Source: GWE2-42-39 sp034003625
GTDB lineage: Bacteria > Bacteroidota > Bacteroidia > Bacteroidales > Prolixibacteraceae
DNA length: 64,000 nucleotides
Direction: 5' to 3'
Assembly (NCBI GenBank): GCA_034003625.1
Contig: JAVEYG010000007.1
Location: forward strand, 65,129-129,128
Below, one piece after another: positions 52,174 through 60,392 of the stretch. The position numbers were made by a program, and so were the translations under genes. The notes beneath the pieces are model-generated. The model searched no databases, was not told the DNA's origin, and worked only from the letters and a program-made list of their open reading frames with translations. Numbering within the stretch: position 1 is the first letter of the stretch; each line of letters opens with the position of its first letter.

Positions 52174-54624
52174 ATGAAGATCAAAAACCTTGAAACAGTC
52201 CTTCCGATACTGGGATTCAATGGAGACGTTCAGGTATCCAACAACCTGGATCTGACCATTGGGTTTAAGCTTCAGTTACCGAAAGTTCTTTCCAACAGTA
52301 CAGAGCAAATCTACATGCTCCACGATACGTTCCAGAGAATGATCAATTTGCTCCCAGCCGGAAGTTTTATTCACAAGCAGGATTTCTTTCTGGTTAACGA
52401 ATTCCATCCCAAAGAATCGGAATTGCAATCAAAGTCGACCAGAGCAAAAGCCAGCCTGAATGAATCTTATTTGGAGCATTTCGATGGAAGGCATTATTTG
52501 AAACATGAGTGCTGTTTTTACATCAGCCTGCTGAATAAAGGCCTTCTGAAAAGCTATCTCGAATCCGCCCTGATCTTCTCCCGGACGCAGCGCAACCTGG
52601 AGAAGTTGCAGTACGACAAGATCAACGAACTGAAAGGAAATGTAATAGCCATCTTTCAGCAAAACGGGATCGGCTGCCAACCTATTACTAAGGAAGAAGC
52701 CATTGGCGATCAGCATTCCCTGGGGCTGATCGAACGCTTTTTAAGCCTCAATTTTACCGACAACCACCCGGCATTGGGCGGAATTGATTTTCGGGACCGG
52801 TTGAAAGTGATGGACCAGTTTGTGGAAATTCTCTCATTAAGTGACTATTCCCATGTACCGGCAGAACTTCGCCCGGTATCGGAACACCCGCAGACCGGAC
52901 TGCCCGTATCGCTGGGTTACCCGCTGTGCTATCATTTGCCGTTTTCGCACGTCACCAACCAGTTTATCTACATTCCCGATCAGCAGGAGATCAAAGCCTA
53001 CCTGGAAGGAAGCTACAAGAAGATATTCAGCTTATCGAAATTCTCATCCGAAAATAAAGTCAACGCCGGGCTTATTGAATCTTTTCTGGACCAGGTGCAG
53101 ACTTCGGGAGAAAAGATTGTGAAGACCCACTTTAATGTGATGCTTTTTGACTCGTCGCTGAAAGATCTAAAGCAGCACAAAAGCGAAGCCAGTTCCGCTT
53201 TTGCCCTGATGAACTGTTTCCCGTATCAGCACACCCACGATCTGCCGATGCTGTTTTTCTCTTGTGTGCCATTCTCAACACAACTGCCGGAGACAGAACT
53301 GTTCATCACCCAGGTCCCGCAGGCCTGCTGCCTGACCAATTTCGAGGGAGAACTGAAAAATAGCGAATCGGACTTTGTGATCCGGCTTTCCGACCGGCTG
53401 GAAGGTTGCCCGGTGAAGATTGACATCTCGGATGAACCGATGCACAAACATTTGATCCATAACCGGAATAAAATCATTATCGGCGGATCAGGCTCGGGAA
53501 AATCGTTTTTCACCAACCATTTGCTCCGCCAGTACGCTGAAAGCGAAAACTGCCACATTGTTTTACTGGATGTTGGACGAAGCTATGAACTGTTGACCCG
53601 GTATTTGGATGAACGGCTGAAAGATCACGGAGGGGCGATGATGGTGGAGTTTACCACCGACAACCCGATTTCGTTTAATCCTTTTATCCTGGAGGGAGAA
53701 TTGGATATCGAGCGCAAGCAAACCATCCTGTCGGTCATATACACCATTTACAAAGAGAACTTGTCGGAAATGGAAAAAGATGTGATTGCCCATTCCGTGA
53801 CCGCTTTTTTCGAATCCAATTCGATGAAAGAATCTGATCAACAAACAGAAAGGTCTTTCAACAGTTACTTCGAGTTCTGCCAGAACTACATTCCAAATCT
53901 GGTGAAAGAGCAATCCATCCGGTTTAACGCCAACGAGTTTTTCTTTATCCTGGGCAAATATTACCGCGGAGGCGAATATGACTATCTGCTGAACAAGCAG
54001 ATGGATACCGATGAGTTTTTTCATTGCCCGTTTATTGTTTTCGAATTGGACAATATTAAGGACCATGCAACGATTTTTCCGGTCGCCACCCTGATCATCA
54101 TCGATATTTTCATGCAGAAGATGAGACGGTTAAAAGGAGTCCGGAAAGTCATCTGCATCGAGGAAGCGTGGAAAGCCATTGCGACTCCGCAGATGGCCAG
54201 CTATATCAAATATTTTTATAAGACTATCCGCAAGTTCTTTGGCGAAGCGATGGTGGTTACCCAGGAAGTGGACGATGTGATTTCATCGCCGGTGATCCGC
54301 GATGCGATCATCAACAACGCCGATACGAGAATCCTGCTTGACATGAGCAAATTCCGGAACAAATTCCAGGGCATCAGCGACACCCTTGGACTTTCCGAAT
54401 TCCAGAAAGAACAAATCCTGTCGATCAACAAAAACCTTCCGGCAGACCGCAAGCTCAAAGAAGTCTTTATTGGCCTGGGAAGCTACTCGCAGGTCTATGC
54501 CCTGGAAGTCAGTAAACCCGAATACTACTGTTATACCTCTGAACAAAGCGAAAAGGAGATGATCCTGAAAAAGCTACAGGAGAACCGAGATCAATCCTTT
54601 GTCGAGTTACTACAATCCATGTAA
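52174..54624 (+). CDS. traG: TraG, VirB4-type conjugation ATPase
   Basis: 816 residues. The N-terminal VirB4 domain is followed by an ATPase domain with Walker A IIIGGSGSGKSFFTNHLL at about 433-450 and Walker B VRKVICIEEAWKAI near residue 660. The VVTQEVDDVISSP and NADTRILLDMSK segments are typical of TraG/VirB4. It powers assembly and substrate translocation of the type IV secretion channel at the inner membrane. Length is normal for the Bacteroidota TraG family. Upstream TraE/TraF proteins are its usual membrane partners. Confidence 0.93.
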   Translation: MKIKNLETVLPILGFNGDVQVSNNLDLTIGFKLQLPKVLSNSTEQIYMLHDTFQRMINLLPAGSFIHKQDFFLVNEFHPKESELQSKSTRAKASLNESYLEHFDGRHYLKHECCFYISLLNKGLLKSYLESALIFSRTQRNLEKLQYDKINELKGNVIAIFQQNGIGCQPITKEEAIGDQHSLGLIERFLSLNFTDNHPALGGIDFRDRLKVMDQFVEILSLSDYSHVPAELRPVSEHPQTGLPVSLGYPLCYHLPFSHVTNQFIYIPDQQEIKAYLEGSYKKIFSLSKFSSENKVNAGLIESFLDQVQTSGEKIVKTHFNVMLFDSSLKDLKQHKSEASSAFALMNCFPYQHTHDLPMLFFSCVPFSTQLPETELFITQVPQACCLTNFEGELKNSESDFVIRLSDRLEGCPVKIDISDEPMHKHLIHNRNKIIIGGSGSGKSFFTNHLLRQYAESENCHIVLLDVGRSYELLTRYLDERLKDHGGAMMVEFTTDNPISFNPFILEGELDIERKQTILSVIYTIYKENLSEMEKDVIAHSVTAFFESNSMKESDQQTERSFNSYFEFCQNYIPNLVKEQSIRFNANEFFFILGKYYRGGEYDYLLNKQMDTDEFFHCPFIVFELDNIKDHATIFPVATLIIIDIFMQKMRRLKGVRKVICIEEAWKAIATPQMASYIKYFYKTIRKFFGEAMVVTQEVDDVISSPVIRDAIINNADTRILLDMSKFRNKFQGISDTLGLSEFQKEQILSINKNLPADRKLKEVFIGLGSYSQVYALEVSKPEYYCYTSEQSEKEMILKKLQENRDQSFVELLQSM

Positions 54625-54635
54625 AACATGCTCAA

Positions 54636-55349
54636 ATGAAAACAAAAAGAACAGCCATGAAAACAATTACAACAATGACAACTACGAGAACGATTCCAAT
54701 AAAAGCAATGCTTTTGATCACTCTGGTCCTCATTTTTTTCAGCATTCTGCCGACTAACACCACCTTCGCCCAGGCACCGGTAACCGATGTGGGGGCAGGT
54801 ATTCAGCGCGAAGCTCTCTGGGAACAGGAAAGGGGCATCCTTTCGGAAATCAACTGGTACAATGTGCTGATTAAAGTTCTGAACGGCGACATCAAAGGAC
54901 TGACCCAGGAGTTGGTAGGCATTGACAAAAAGAAGCTGGAGAGCCTTCAAAAGGTATCTTACCTGATCAAGGATTACAAGCGCATCAAGCAGACCAAGGA
55001 GATGCTGGATAAAATCATCTACATCTACACCACCAAACTACCGCTGTTGGTCCAGGACGAAAACTTTACGACCCGTCAGGCAGCGGTGATCGTTGAATCC
55101 TTTGACCTGGTGCTGGACGACAGCCGTCAACTGGTCACCACCATTCTGAATACCATCGTGGAAGACGACCTGTTTATGATGGATGACAAACAGCGGTACG
55201 ATGCCATCAACGGCATTTATACCGATGTGAAAAAGCATTACGGAACCATATGTTACCTCTACAACAAACTGGCCTGGGCTTCATACCAACGAAGCTTCAA
55301 TACCGGACAAATCGAGAAGTTTGCTTTTTATTACACGCTCTATGATTAA
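54636..55349 (+). CDS. TraI-like (DUF4141-type) conjugation protein
   Basis: 237 residues. Signal peptide (LLITLVLIFFSILPTNTTFAQ, ending near 46); in-frame ATG at 54657 is an alternative start. The mature part is a helical protein with the spacing of CTnDOT TraI: SYLIKDYKRIKQTKEMLDKI, IYTTKLPLLVQDENFT and DKQRYDAINGIYTDVKKHYG. The match is by pattern only. In related elements TraI follows TraG and is exported to the periplasm as part of the channel. Confidence 0.65.
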   Translation: MKTKRTAMKTITTMTTTRTIPIKAMLLITLVLIFFSILPTNTTFAQAPVTDVGAGIQREALWEQERGILSEINWYNVLIKVLNGDIKGLTQELVGIDKKKLESLQKVSYLIKDYKRIKQTKEMLDKIIYIYTTKLPLLVQDENFTTRQAAVIVESFDLVLDDSRQLVTTILNTIVEDDLFMMDDKQRYDAINGIYTDVKKHYGTICYLYNKLAWASYQRSFNTGQIEKFAFYYTLYD

Positions 55350-55418
55350 CGGTTCTACACTTCCAACAACAAAAACACAAGAAACAATCCTAAACAACAA
55401 AAGCAAAAAGAAAAATCC

Positions 55419-56132
55419 ATGAAAACAATCCTTTTCATACTCCTCCTTCCTTTGGCAGCCATGCTGCCGGGAAAGGAACTCAAAGCCCAAATCTTTGACA
55501 TCAAACCGTGGAGCGGAACTTATCCTGACATGCAGGGAACTTATCCGCTTTCTTTTATGGCCTTCAAAGGATGGTTAATCCCGGTCCCCCATGTGTTTAT
55601 CCGCACCTGGCCGACACACTATTACATTGAAGTGGATGCAGCTTTGGTTTACGATACCGAAGAGTACGCCGGAATGCTGAAGACCAACCTGCTGAAGATT
55701 ATCGAAAAGCTGATTGAAAAATCACAAATGCAGAAAAGACAGGAGGAAACCAGCCAGATTAAAAGCAATACAGAAATGCAGCGCGACATTGAGAAGAAGA
55801 TCTTCGATGCGGAGTCTGACCAGTTGCCCGACGTGTACAGCATTGCCTCCGGTTTCATCCGGCTATATCTGAGTATAGAGGGCCTGGACAAACTGGATAA
55901 CTGCAAATGGCTTAAACAAACTTACCAGAAGGAAGCAGATGAGCTGTTGGTCCGGTTTATTTCGGTTAACCTGTTTTTGGCCGATCATGGTAAAAAGCTG
56001 GAAGCCTTTGATGAAATCAGGCAGGAACTCAATAAACAAATCGGCGAGACCGACTACACCTACCGGAAAGTGCTTCACCTCCAGGCCTTCAATGCCAACA
56101 TCCCGCAATCCTACGCTTTCCTGAAAGAATAA
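55419..56132 (+). CDS. Exported conjugation accessory protein of unknown function
   Basis: 237 residues with a signal peptide (ILFILLLPLAAMLPGKELKAQ). Mature part begins with aromatic/proline-rich DIKPWSGTYPDMQGTYPLSFMA, then a long helical region (about 85-150, rich in K/E/Q, possible coiled coil) and LAD...EIRQELNKQIGETDY. No family recognised. Position between traI-like and traJ points to a periplasmic part of the channel. Confidence 0.6.
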   Translation: MKTILFILLLPLAAMLPGKELKAQIFDIKPWSGTYPDMQGTYPLSFMAFKGWLIPVPHVFIRTWPTHYYIEVDAALVYDTEEYAGMLKTNLLKIIEKLIEKSQMQKRQEETSQIKSNTEMQRDIEKKIFDAESDQLPDVYSIASGFIRLYLSIEGLDKLDNCKWLKQTYQKEADELLVRFISVNLFLADHGKKLEAFDEIRQELNKQIGETDYTYRKVLHLQAFNANIPQSYAFLKE

Positions 56133-56183
56133 AACGGATTGACTATTGATTTATTTACGATTTAAAATTAACCAATCTCTTCT

Positions 56184-56218
56184 GGCTCCTCCCCTTTGGG
56201 GAGGCCGGGAGGGGCCCT
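56184..56218. repeat. REP-like interspersed repeat in the tra operon
   Basis: GGCTCCTCCCC-TTT-GGGGAGGCC then GGGAGGGGCCC: the CTCCCCTTTGGGGAG palindrome with a following GGGAGGGGC box resembles the short repeat scattered between genes in many Bacteroidota chromosomes. It lies between the unknown exported protein and traJ. Confidence 0.6.
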
Positions 56219-56233
56219 TAATACTTTTCTATT

Positions 56234-57184
56234 ATGCTTTTACAAGTAATGAGTACCCAAAGCTTTTTTCAATTTACCGATATACTGGTGCAGGGAGGAC
56301 TGGACAATGCCCGACTGCTGACTGGTATGGCCAGGGCTATTGGCGGTATCGCCGCTTTTCTGTATATCTCCAAACGGATTTACGAGCAACTGATTGCCGA
56401 CAATCCGATATCCCTTTTGCCTTTGTTACGTCCCTTTGCGCTGGTGTTGGTCATTACGTTCTGGGCCCCGTTTGTCCAGCTGCTGATGGTCCCCACCAAA
56501 GGGCTGACCAAACTCTCGGAAGCCATTTACGCCGATAAAAAGCACATTGTAGCCGCCAAGTTGGAAGAAAAACAGGATGCAATCCTGGCAGTCGATTTGC
56601 CCTCGTTTCAGGAAAACGAAGAAAAGGAAGCCTCGCTCTGGGACAAAGGGGTTAACCTTCTTTTGACCACTTACAACATTGTTTCCGGCAGGGCTTTGCA
56701 GCACCAGATCAACTTCTATTTTATGGACTCTGTCCGCCAGCTCCTGGAATCCCTTTTTGAGGCGCTGGTTTACCTGATAGCCTTTCTTCGGACAGTGTTT
56801 TGTGTACTGCTGATCATCTTCGGGCCATTGGTTTTTGCCATCTCTATTTTTGATGGCTTCCAGGAGAACTACCTGCAATGGATCGCCCGCTTTGTGAACG
56901 TGAACCTGTACCTGCCCATTGCATTGATTGTCCTTTCACTGGTCCAGGAAGTGCTGATTTATGTGCTCGATCAGGAGATTGCTTTAACCAAAGCCTCACT
57001 GATCTACCAGCCCTCGCTGTACTATGTTTCCAACATGGTCGTCCCGGTTTGTGGCATTGTTGGAATGGTGATGGTCCCCAAAATTGCATCATGGATCATC
57101 TCGGCATCAGGAACCGGAAGCGGCGGCGGGAGATTGGTCAGAACGGTGGCCACGATGATGATCACCAAAGGGGCCATGAAATAG
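56234..57184 (+). CDS. traJ: TraJ, VirB6-like polytopic membrane protein
   Basis: 316 residues with about six membrane helices: ALVLVITFWAPFVQLL at about 76-92, VYLIAFLRTVFCVLLIIFGPLVFAI near 178-202, VNLYLPIALIVLSLVQEVLIY, and a last one ending GMVMVPKIASWII. The family forms the inner-membrane pore of the Bacteroidota conjugation system. Normal length. A G-rich tail SGTGSGGGR follows. Start ATG 56234; a second ATG six codons on is possible. Confidence 0.88.
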   Translation: MLLQVMSTQSFFQFTDILVQGGLDNARLLTGMARAIGGIAAFLYISKRIYEQLIADNPISLLPLLRPFALVLVITFWAPFVQLLMVPTKGLTKLSEAIYADKKHIVAAKLEEKQDAILAVDLPSFQENEEKEASLWDKGVNLLLTTYNIVSGRALQHQINFYFMDSVRQLLESLFEALVYLIAFLRTVFCVLLIIFGPLVFAISIFDGFQENYLQWIARFVNVNLYLPIALIVLSLVQEVLIYVLDQEIALTKASLIYQPSLYYVSNMVVPVCGIVGMVMVPKIASWIISASGTGSGGGRLVRTVATMMITKGAMK

Positions 57185-57279
57185 CTTCAAAATATCCAAT
57201 ACTGAATAACCAATATTCAATATCCAGGGATTCAATTCCAATAACTCATCAATAATCAATCAAAAATCATCAATCATAA

Positions 57280-57906
57280 ATGAACAAGATATTTGATATA
57301 CAGCGCAAATTCCGGTTTACGGTCTATGTCCTTTTGACGGTCAGTTTGTTGCTGACCGGGTTCAGCGCCTTTGTTTTTATCCGTTCGCTGAATTTAGTGG
57401 AACGATCCCGCCAGAAAATCTATGTGCTTGACAACGGCAAATCCCTGCTGCTGGCCCTTCGTGCCGACATTACCGACAACCGCCAGGCAGAAGCCAAAGA
57501 CCATGTGAAACGCTTTCACGAGCTGTTTTTTACAATGGAACCGGATAAACAATACATCGAGAACAACGCCAAAGAAGCCCTGTACCTGGCTGATGGTTCA
57601 GCGATGAAGCAATACCAGTCCTACAAGGAAAATAATGTCTATAACCAGGTTATTGCGTCCGATATCAGCATGACCCTGCTAACCGATTCGGTGCAGATCG
57701 ACTTCTCAGCTTACCCTTACCGGTTCCGGTTTTTCGGACGGCAAAAGATTGTCCGCAAATCCAATATCACCATCCGTAACCTGGAAACTTCCGGCAGGCT
57801 TCGCAACATCTCCCGGACTGACAATAACCCGCACGGCTTTATGATCGAGGACTGGCTGATTACCGACAACAAAGATTTGGAAACACTAAAACGGAAATCA
57901 TTTTAA
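57280..57906 (+). CDS. traK: TraK, VirB8-like inner-membrane protein
   Basis: 208 residues. One N-terminal membrane helix (FTVYVLLTVSLLLTGFSAFVF, about 12-32), then a periplasmic domain with KSLLLALRADITDNRQAEAK, FFTMEPDKQYI, and a final RNISRTDNNPHGFMIEDWLI that is typical of TraK. It bridges the inner-membrane ring with the VirB9/VirB10-like proteins. Length is normal. It is separated from traJ by about 95 bases that hold no clear gene. Confidence 0.9.
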   Translation: MNKIFDIQRKFRFTVYVLLTVSLLLTGFSAFVFIRSLNLVERSRQKIYVLDNGKSLLLALRADITDNRQAEAKDHVKRFHELFFTMEPDKQYIENNAKEALYLADGSAMKQYQSYKENNVYNQVIASDISMTLLTDSVQIDFSAYPYRFRFFGRQKIVRKSNITIRNLETSGRLRNISRTDNNPHGFMIEDWLITDNKDLETLKRKSF

Positions 57907-57924
57907 CATTTTAAGGCCCTTGTT

Positions 57925-58290
57925 ATGAAAATCATATATAACAAAAGAGAGGATACGCCGGATCATCCCCGGGAGGAAAAAGAAACCCATCTTTCCCGGC
58001 TGATCAAAAAACTGGACACACAGGACGAAGGAATGGACCCCGAAAAACGCAAACGCAAGTGGATGTATATCCTGGCCCTGCTGTTCTTCCTGTACCTGGT
58101 TTCTTTCCTGGCCCCAATACCTGAATTGAAACACCAGCCCATTGACTGGCAGGAAGCAAGTGGAAAGAATGCCCCTGTTTCTTCGCCCGCTGCAGAAACT
58201 CAAAAGCCACTGACCTTTGATATGCCTGTCGATTCATTTGAAACCATTTTAAAAAAGAACATTCATGAAAGCATTCCTGAAAAGAAATAA
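57925..58290 (+). CDS. TraL-like small membrane protein
   Basis: 121 residues. A charged N-terminal half, then a single membrane helix (WMYILALLFFLYLVSFLAPIP, about 51-71) and a polar C-terminal tail. The DPEKRKRKW lead-in followed by one helix and the position between traK and traM match TraL (DUF3989-like). It overlaps the next gene by 26 bases, so translation is coupled. Confidence 0.7.
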   Translation: MKIIYNKREDTPDHPREEKETHLSRLIKKLDTQDEGMDPEKRKRKWMYILALLFFLYLVSFLAPIPELKHQPIDWQEASGKNAPVSSPAAETQKPLTFDMPVDSFETILKKNIHESIPEKK

Positions 58291-59461
58291 GCCGCTGTTG
58301 TTCCTTCCCTTGGTCCTGATCCCCTTTATTGTCCTGATCTTTTACATTTTGGGAGGAGGAACCAAGAAGGAAAAGGAAGAAGAACAGCAAAAACAGCAGC
58401 AAACGGCAAAAGGTGCAAATTACACCCTGCCGGATGCTGATAAGAGTGTCGCCATTTACGACAAAATGGACAACTATTCCTCGAAAAAAGAAGTTACGAC
58501 CAGTCATGATTATAACATTGACGGAGAAGCTGATTCGTTGCCGACGGAAGAAAACCCTGAAGAAGAAGTACTGTCTGAAGAACGCCTGCTTTCCGGTAAC
58601 CGAACCCTTTACAAAAGCGATCCGGTCCCGGCAATGGAGCAGGAACCATCGGTTGACCTGCTGGCGCATATCCGGCAAAAGGAACAAACGGTAAGGGAAG
58701 ATTTGGCCAACAGCCGGTCCAAATCAGAAGAAAAACCAATAACCGGGAACTATGAACCTGACCAGCAGTCAGGCGCCAGAACAGAAACAGTCGGCAGAAA
58801 AACATCAATAGAACTTCCGGTCAGCGGTATTGAAGAACTGGACAAAGTATTCCGGCAGAACAGCAGACTTGCCAGGGAGAACGATTCACTGAGTATCTGT
58901 TTGAAAGAATCCACGGCCAAAAACGAAAAGCTCGAAGCGGAAAAGAACAAACTCTCTACTCTGGAGAAAAGCGGAAAGTCAGGCTTTAAACCCAAAGATA
59001 CAGCAGTTCCGGTGATTCAGGCAGAGGTTTATGAAACCACCACTGTGCTGACCGGCAACAGGGTAAAGCTGCGACTTCTGGAGGAAGCCTGGCTAAACGG
59101 GGTGAAAATCCCGGCCAACTCGTTCCTGTACGGAACCTGTGAAGTCAGTAATGAACGGCTTCAAATCGAAGTGCAGCAAATACCGGTTGGAGAAAAGTTT
59201 GTCCCTGTGGCAATTACCGTTTGTGACCTGGACGGATTGCCCGGCCTGTATGTGCCGGATAATGCTTCGCGAAAAGTAGCCAAAGAAGTGGGCAGCAGCG
59301 CCAATACCTCCTCCATGTTCGGGGTAAGCAACAATCCTTTGACCTATATGGGAATGCAGGCTGCGGACCGCACCGCACAATCACTGTTGAAAATGATCCG
59401 GATCAAAAAAGTCACCGTCAAGAAAAACACACTGGTCTATTTAGTCAACAAATCCAGATAA
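58265..59461 (+). CDS. traM: TraM, VirB10-like protein
   Basis: 398 residues. One membrane helix near the N-terminus (LLFLPLVLIPFIVLIFYILG, about 10-29), a long polar and Glu/Lys-rich linker with coiled-coil potential (about 185-240), then the TraM C-terminal domain: VIQAEVYETTTVLTGNRVKL, IPANSFLYGTCEVSNERLQI, and PVGEKFVPVAITVCDLDGLPG with a C-terminal hydrophobic-poor end. It spans the periplasm and links the inner and outer membrane rings. Confidence 0.9.
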   Translation: MKAFLKRNKPLLFLPLVLIPFIVLIFYILGGGTKKEKEEEQQKQQQTAKGANYTLPDADKSVAIYDKMDNYSSKKEVTTSHDYNIDGEADSLPTEENPEEEVLSEERLLSGNRTLYKSDPVPAMEQEPSVDLLAHIRQKEQTVREDLANSRSKSEEKPITGNYEPDQQSGARTETVGRKTSIELPVSGIEELDKVFRQNSRLARENDSLSICLKESTAKNEKLEAEKNKLSTLEKSGKSGFKPKDTAVPVIQAEVYETTTVLTGNRVKLRLLEEAWLNGVKIPANSFLYGTCEVSNERLQIEVQQIPVGEKFVPVAITVCDLDGLPGLYVPDNASRKVAKEVGSSANTSSMFGVSNNPLTYMGMQAADRTAQSLLKMIRIKKVTVKKNTLVYLVNKSR

Positions 59462-59493
59462 TAAACCCAATCCATATAAAACAAAACAATCCC

Positions 59494-60339
59494 ATGAAAT
59501 CAATTATCGTTATCATTTTTAGCGCATTGGCAGTAAATCTTTCTGTCAGCGCTCAGCAGGTCCAAACAACGACTTCAGATAAGATACCTGCAACCACAAA
59601 TATTTTAAAAGTGTCGGACACCAAAACCAGCCACCTGGTTTGCCCGGACAAGGTCAGCTATGTTCAGGCCGGGGATTATTCGCTGGTTCAGGCCGAAGTC
59701 GTTCCCGAACTTTCCAACCTGGTGAGGATCAAAGCCGCTCAGCCCTTTGAAAAACCAACTTCGCTGACGGTTGTTTGTGCCGATCACATTTATTCGTTTG
59801 AATTGACCTACGGCAACGATGTGCCAATCACTTACCCCATTGAAAGTTTTCAGTCGCAGCAGGCCATGACTTTTTCCGGCAAGCTGATGCCCGATTACCT
59901 GCTGAAGGAGTTTTGCGATCAGGTTTTGGAAAAACACCGGCACCAGTTTCATAAACAAAAGGCTAAAAAAGACGGGATTGAAGTCCGCCTTAACTCGATC
60001 AGCCTGAAAAATGATGCGCTCTTTTTTGAGCTTCAGGTGACCAACAAAACCAACATGGCTTACGATGTGGAAAGTTTTAATTTTTGGATCACCGATAAGA
60101 AGAAGGCAAAAGCGACCAATGTTCAGGAATACCAGGTCTTTCCGCAGTACCAGCGTAACAAGGTACAGCGCATTCCGGGAGAGGTGACCATCCGCGAAGT
60201 ATTTGTGATGGGAAAAATGACCATTCCCGATCAGCGCATCCTGAGAATCGAACTGGGTGAAAAAGCATTGGGCAACACGGGTCGAAAACTCAGCTTTAAC
60301 CTGAAAAACAAGGATATCCTCAAAGCCCGAAAGCTCTGA
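59494..60339 (+). CDS. traN: TraN, VirB9-like protein
   Basis: 281 residues with a signal peptide (IIFSALAVNLSVSAQ). Beta-rich mature part with VSYVQAGDYSLVQAEVVPELSNLVRIKAA near 50-80 and FFELQVTNKTNMAYDVESFNFWI near 175-197, then KVQRIPGEVTIREVFVMGKMTI. Family TraN associates with TraM (VirB10) to form the outer-membrane ring. Follows traM by 32 bases. Confidence 0.9.
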   Translation: MKSIIVIIFSALAVNLSVSAQQVQTTTSDKIPATTNILKVSDTKTSHLVCPDKVSYVQAGDYSLVQAEVVPELSNLVRIKAAQPFEKPTSLTVVCADHIYSFELTYGNDVPITYPIESFQSQQAMTFSGKLMPDYLLKEFCDQVLEKHRHQFHKQKAKKDGIEVRLNSISLKNDALFFELQVTNKTNMAYDVESFNFWITDKKKAKATNVQEYQVFPQYQRNKVQRIPGEVTIREVFVMGKMTIPDQRILRIELGEKALGNTGRKLSFNLKNKDILKARKL

Positions 60340-60392
60340 TTTCCAAATTAACACTCAAGACTCTGACATTCTGACATTCAAATCTTCCAACG

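Noticed and set aside
56146..56538. 130-codon plus-strand frame overlapping the start of traJ
   Set aside because: It starts upstream of the REP-like repeat and reads traJ out of frame; traJ has strong family support.
58004..58687. 227-codon minus-strand frame opposite traL/traM
   Set aside because: F/R-rich translation typical of the complement of a K/E-rich coding region; no family.
59605..60354. 249-codon minus-strand frame opposite traN
   Set aside because: traN is a clear family member on the plus strand; the antisense frame is its shadow.
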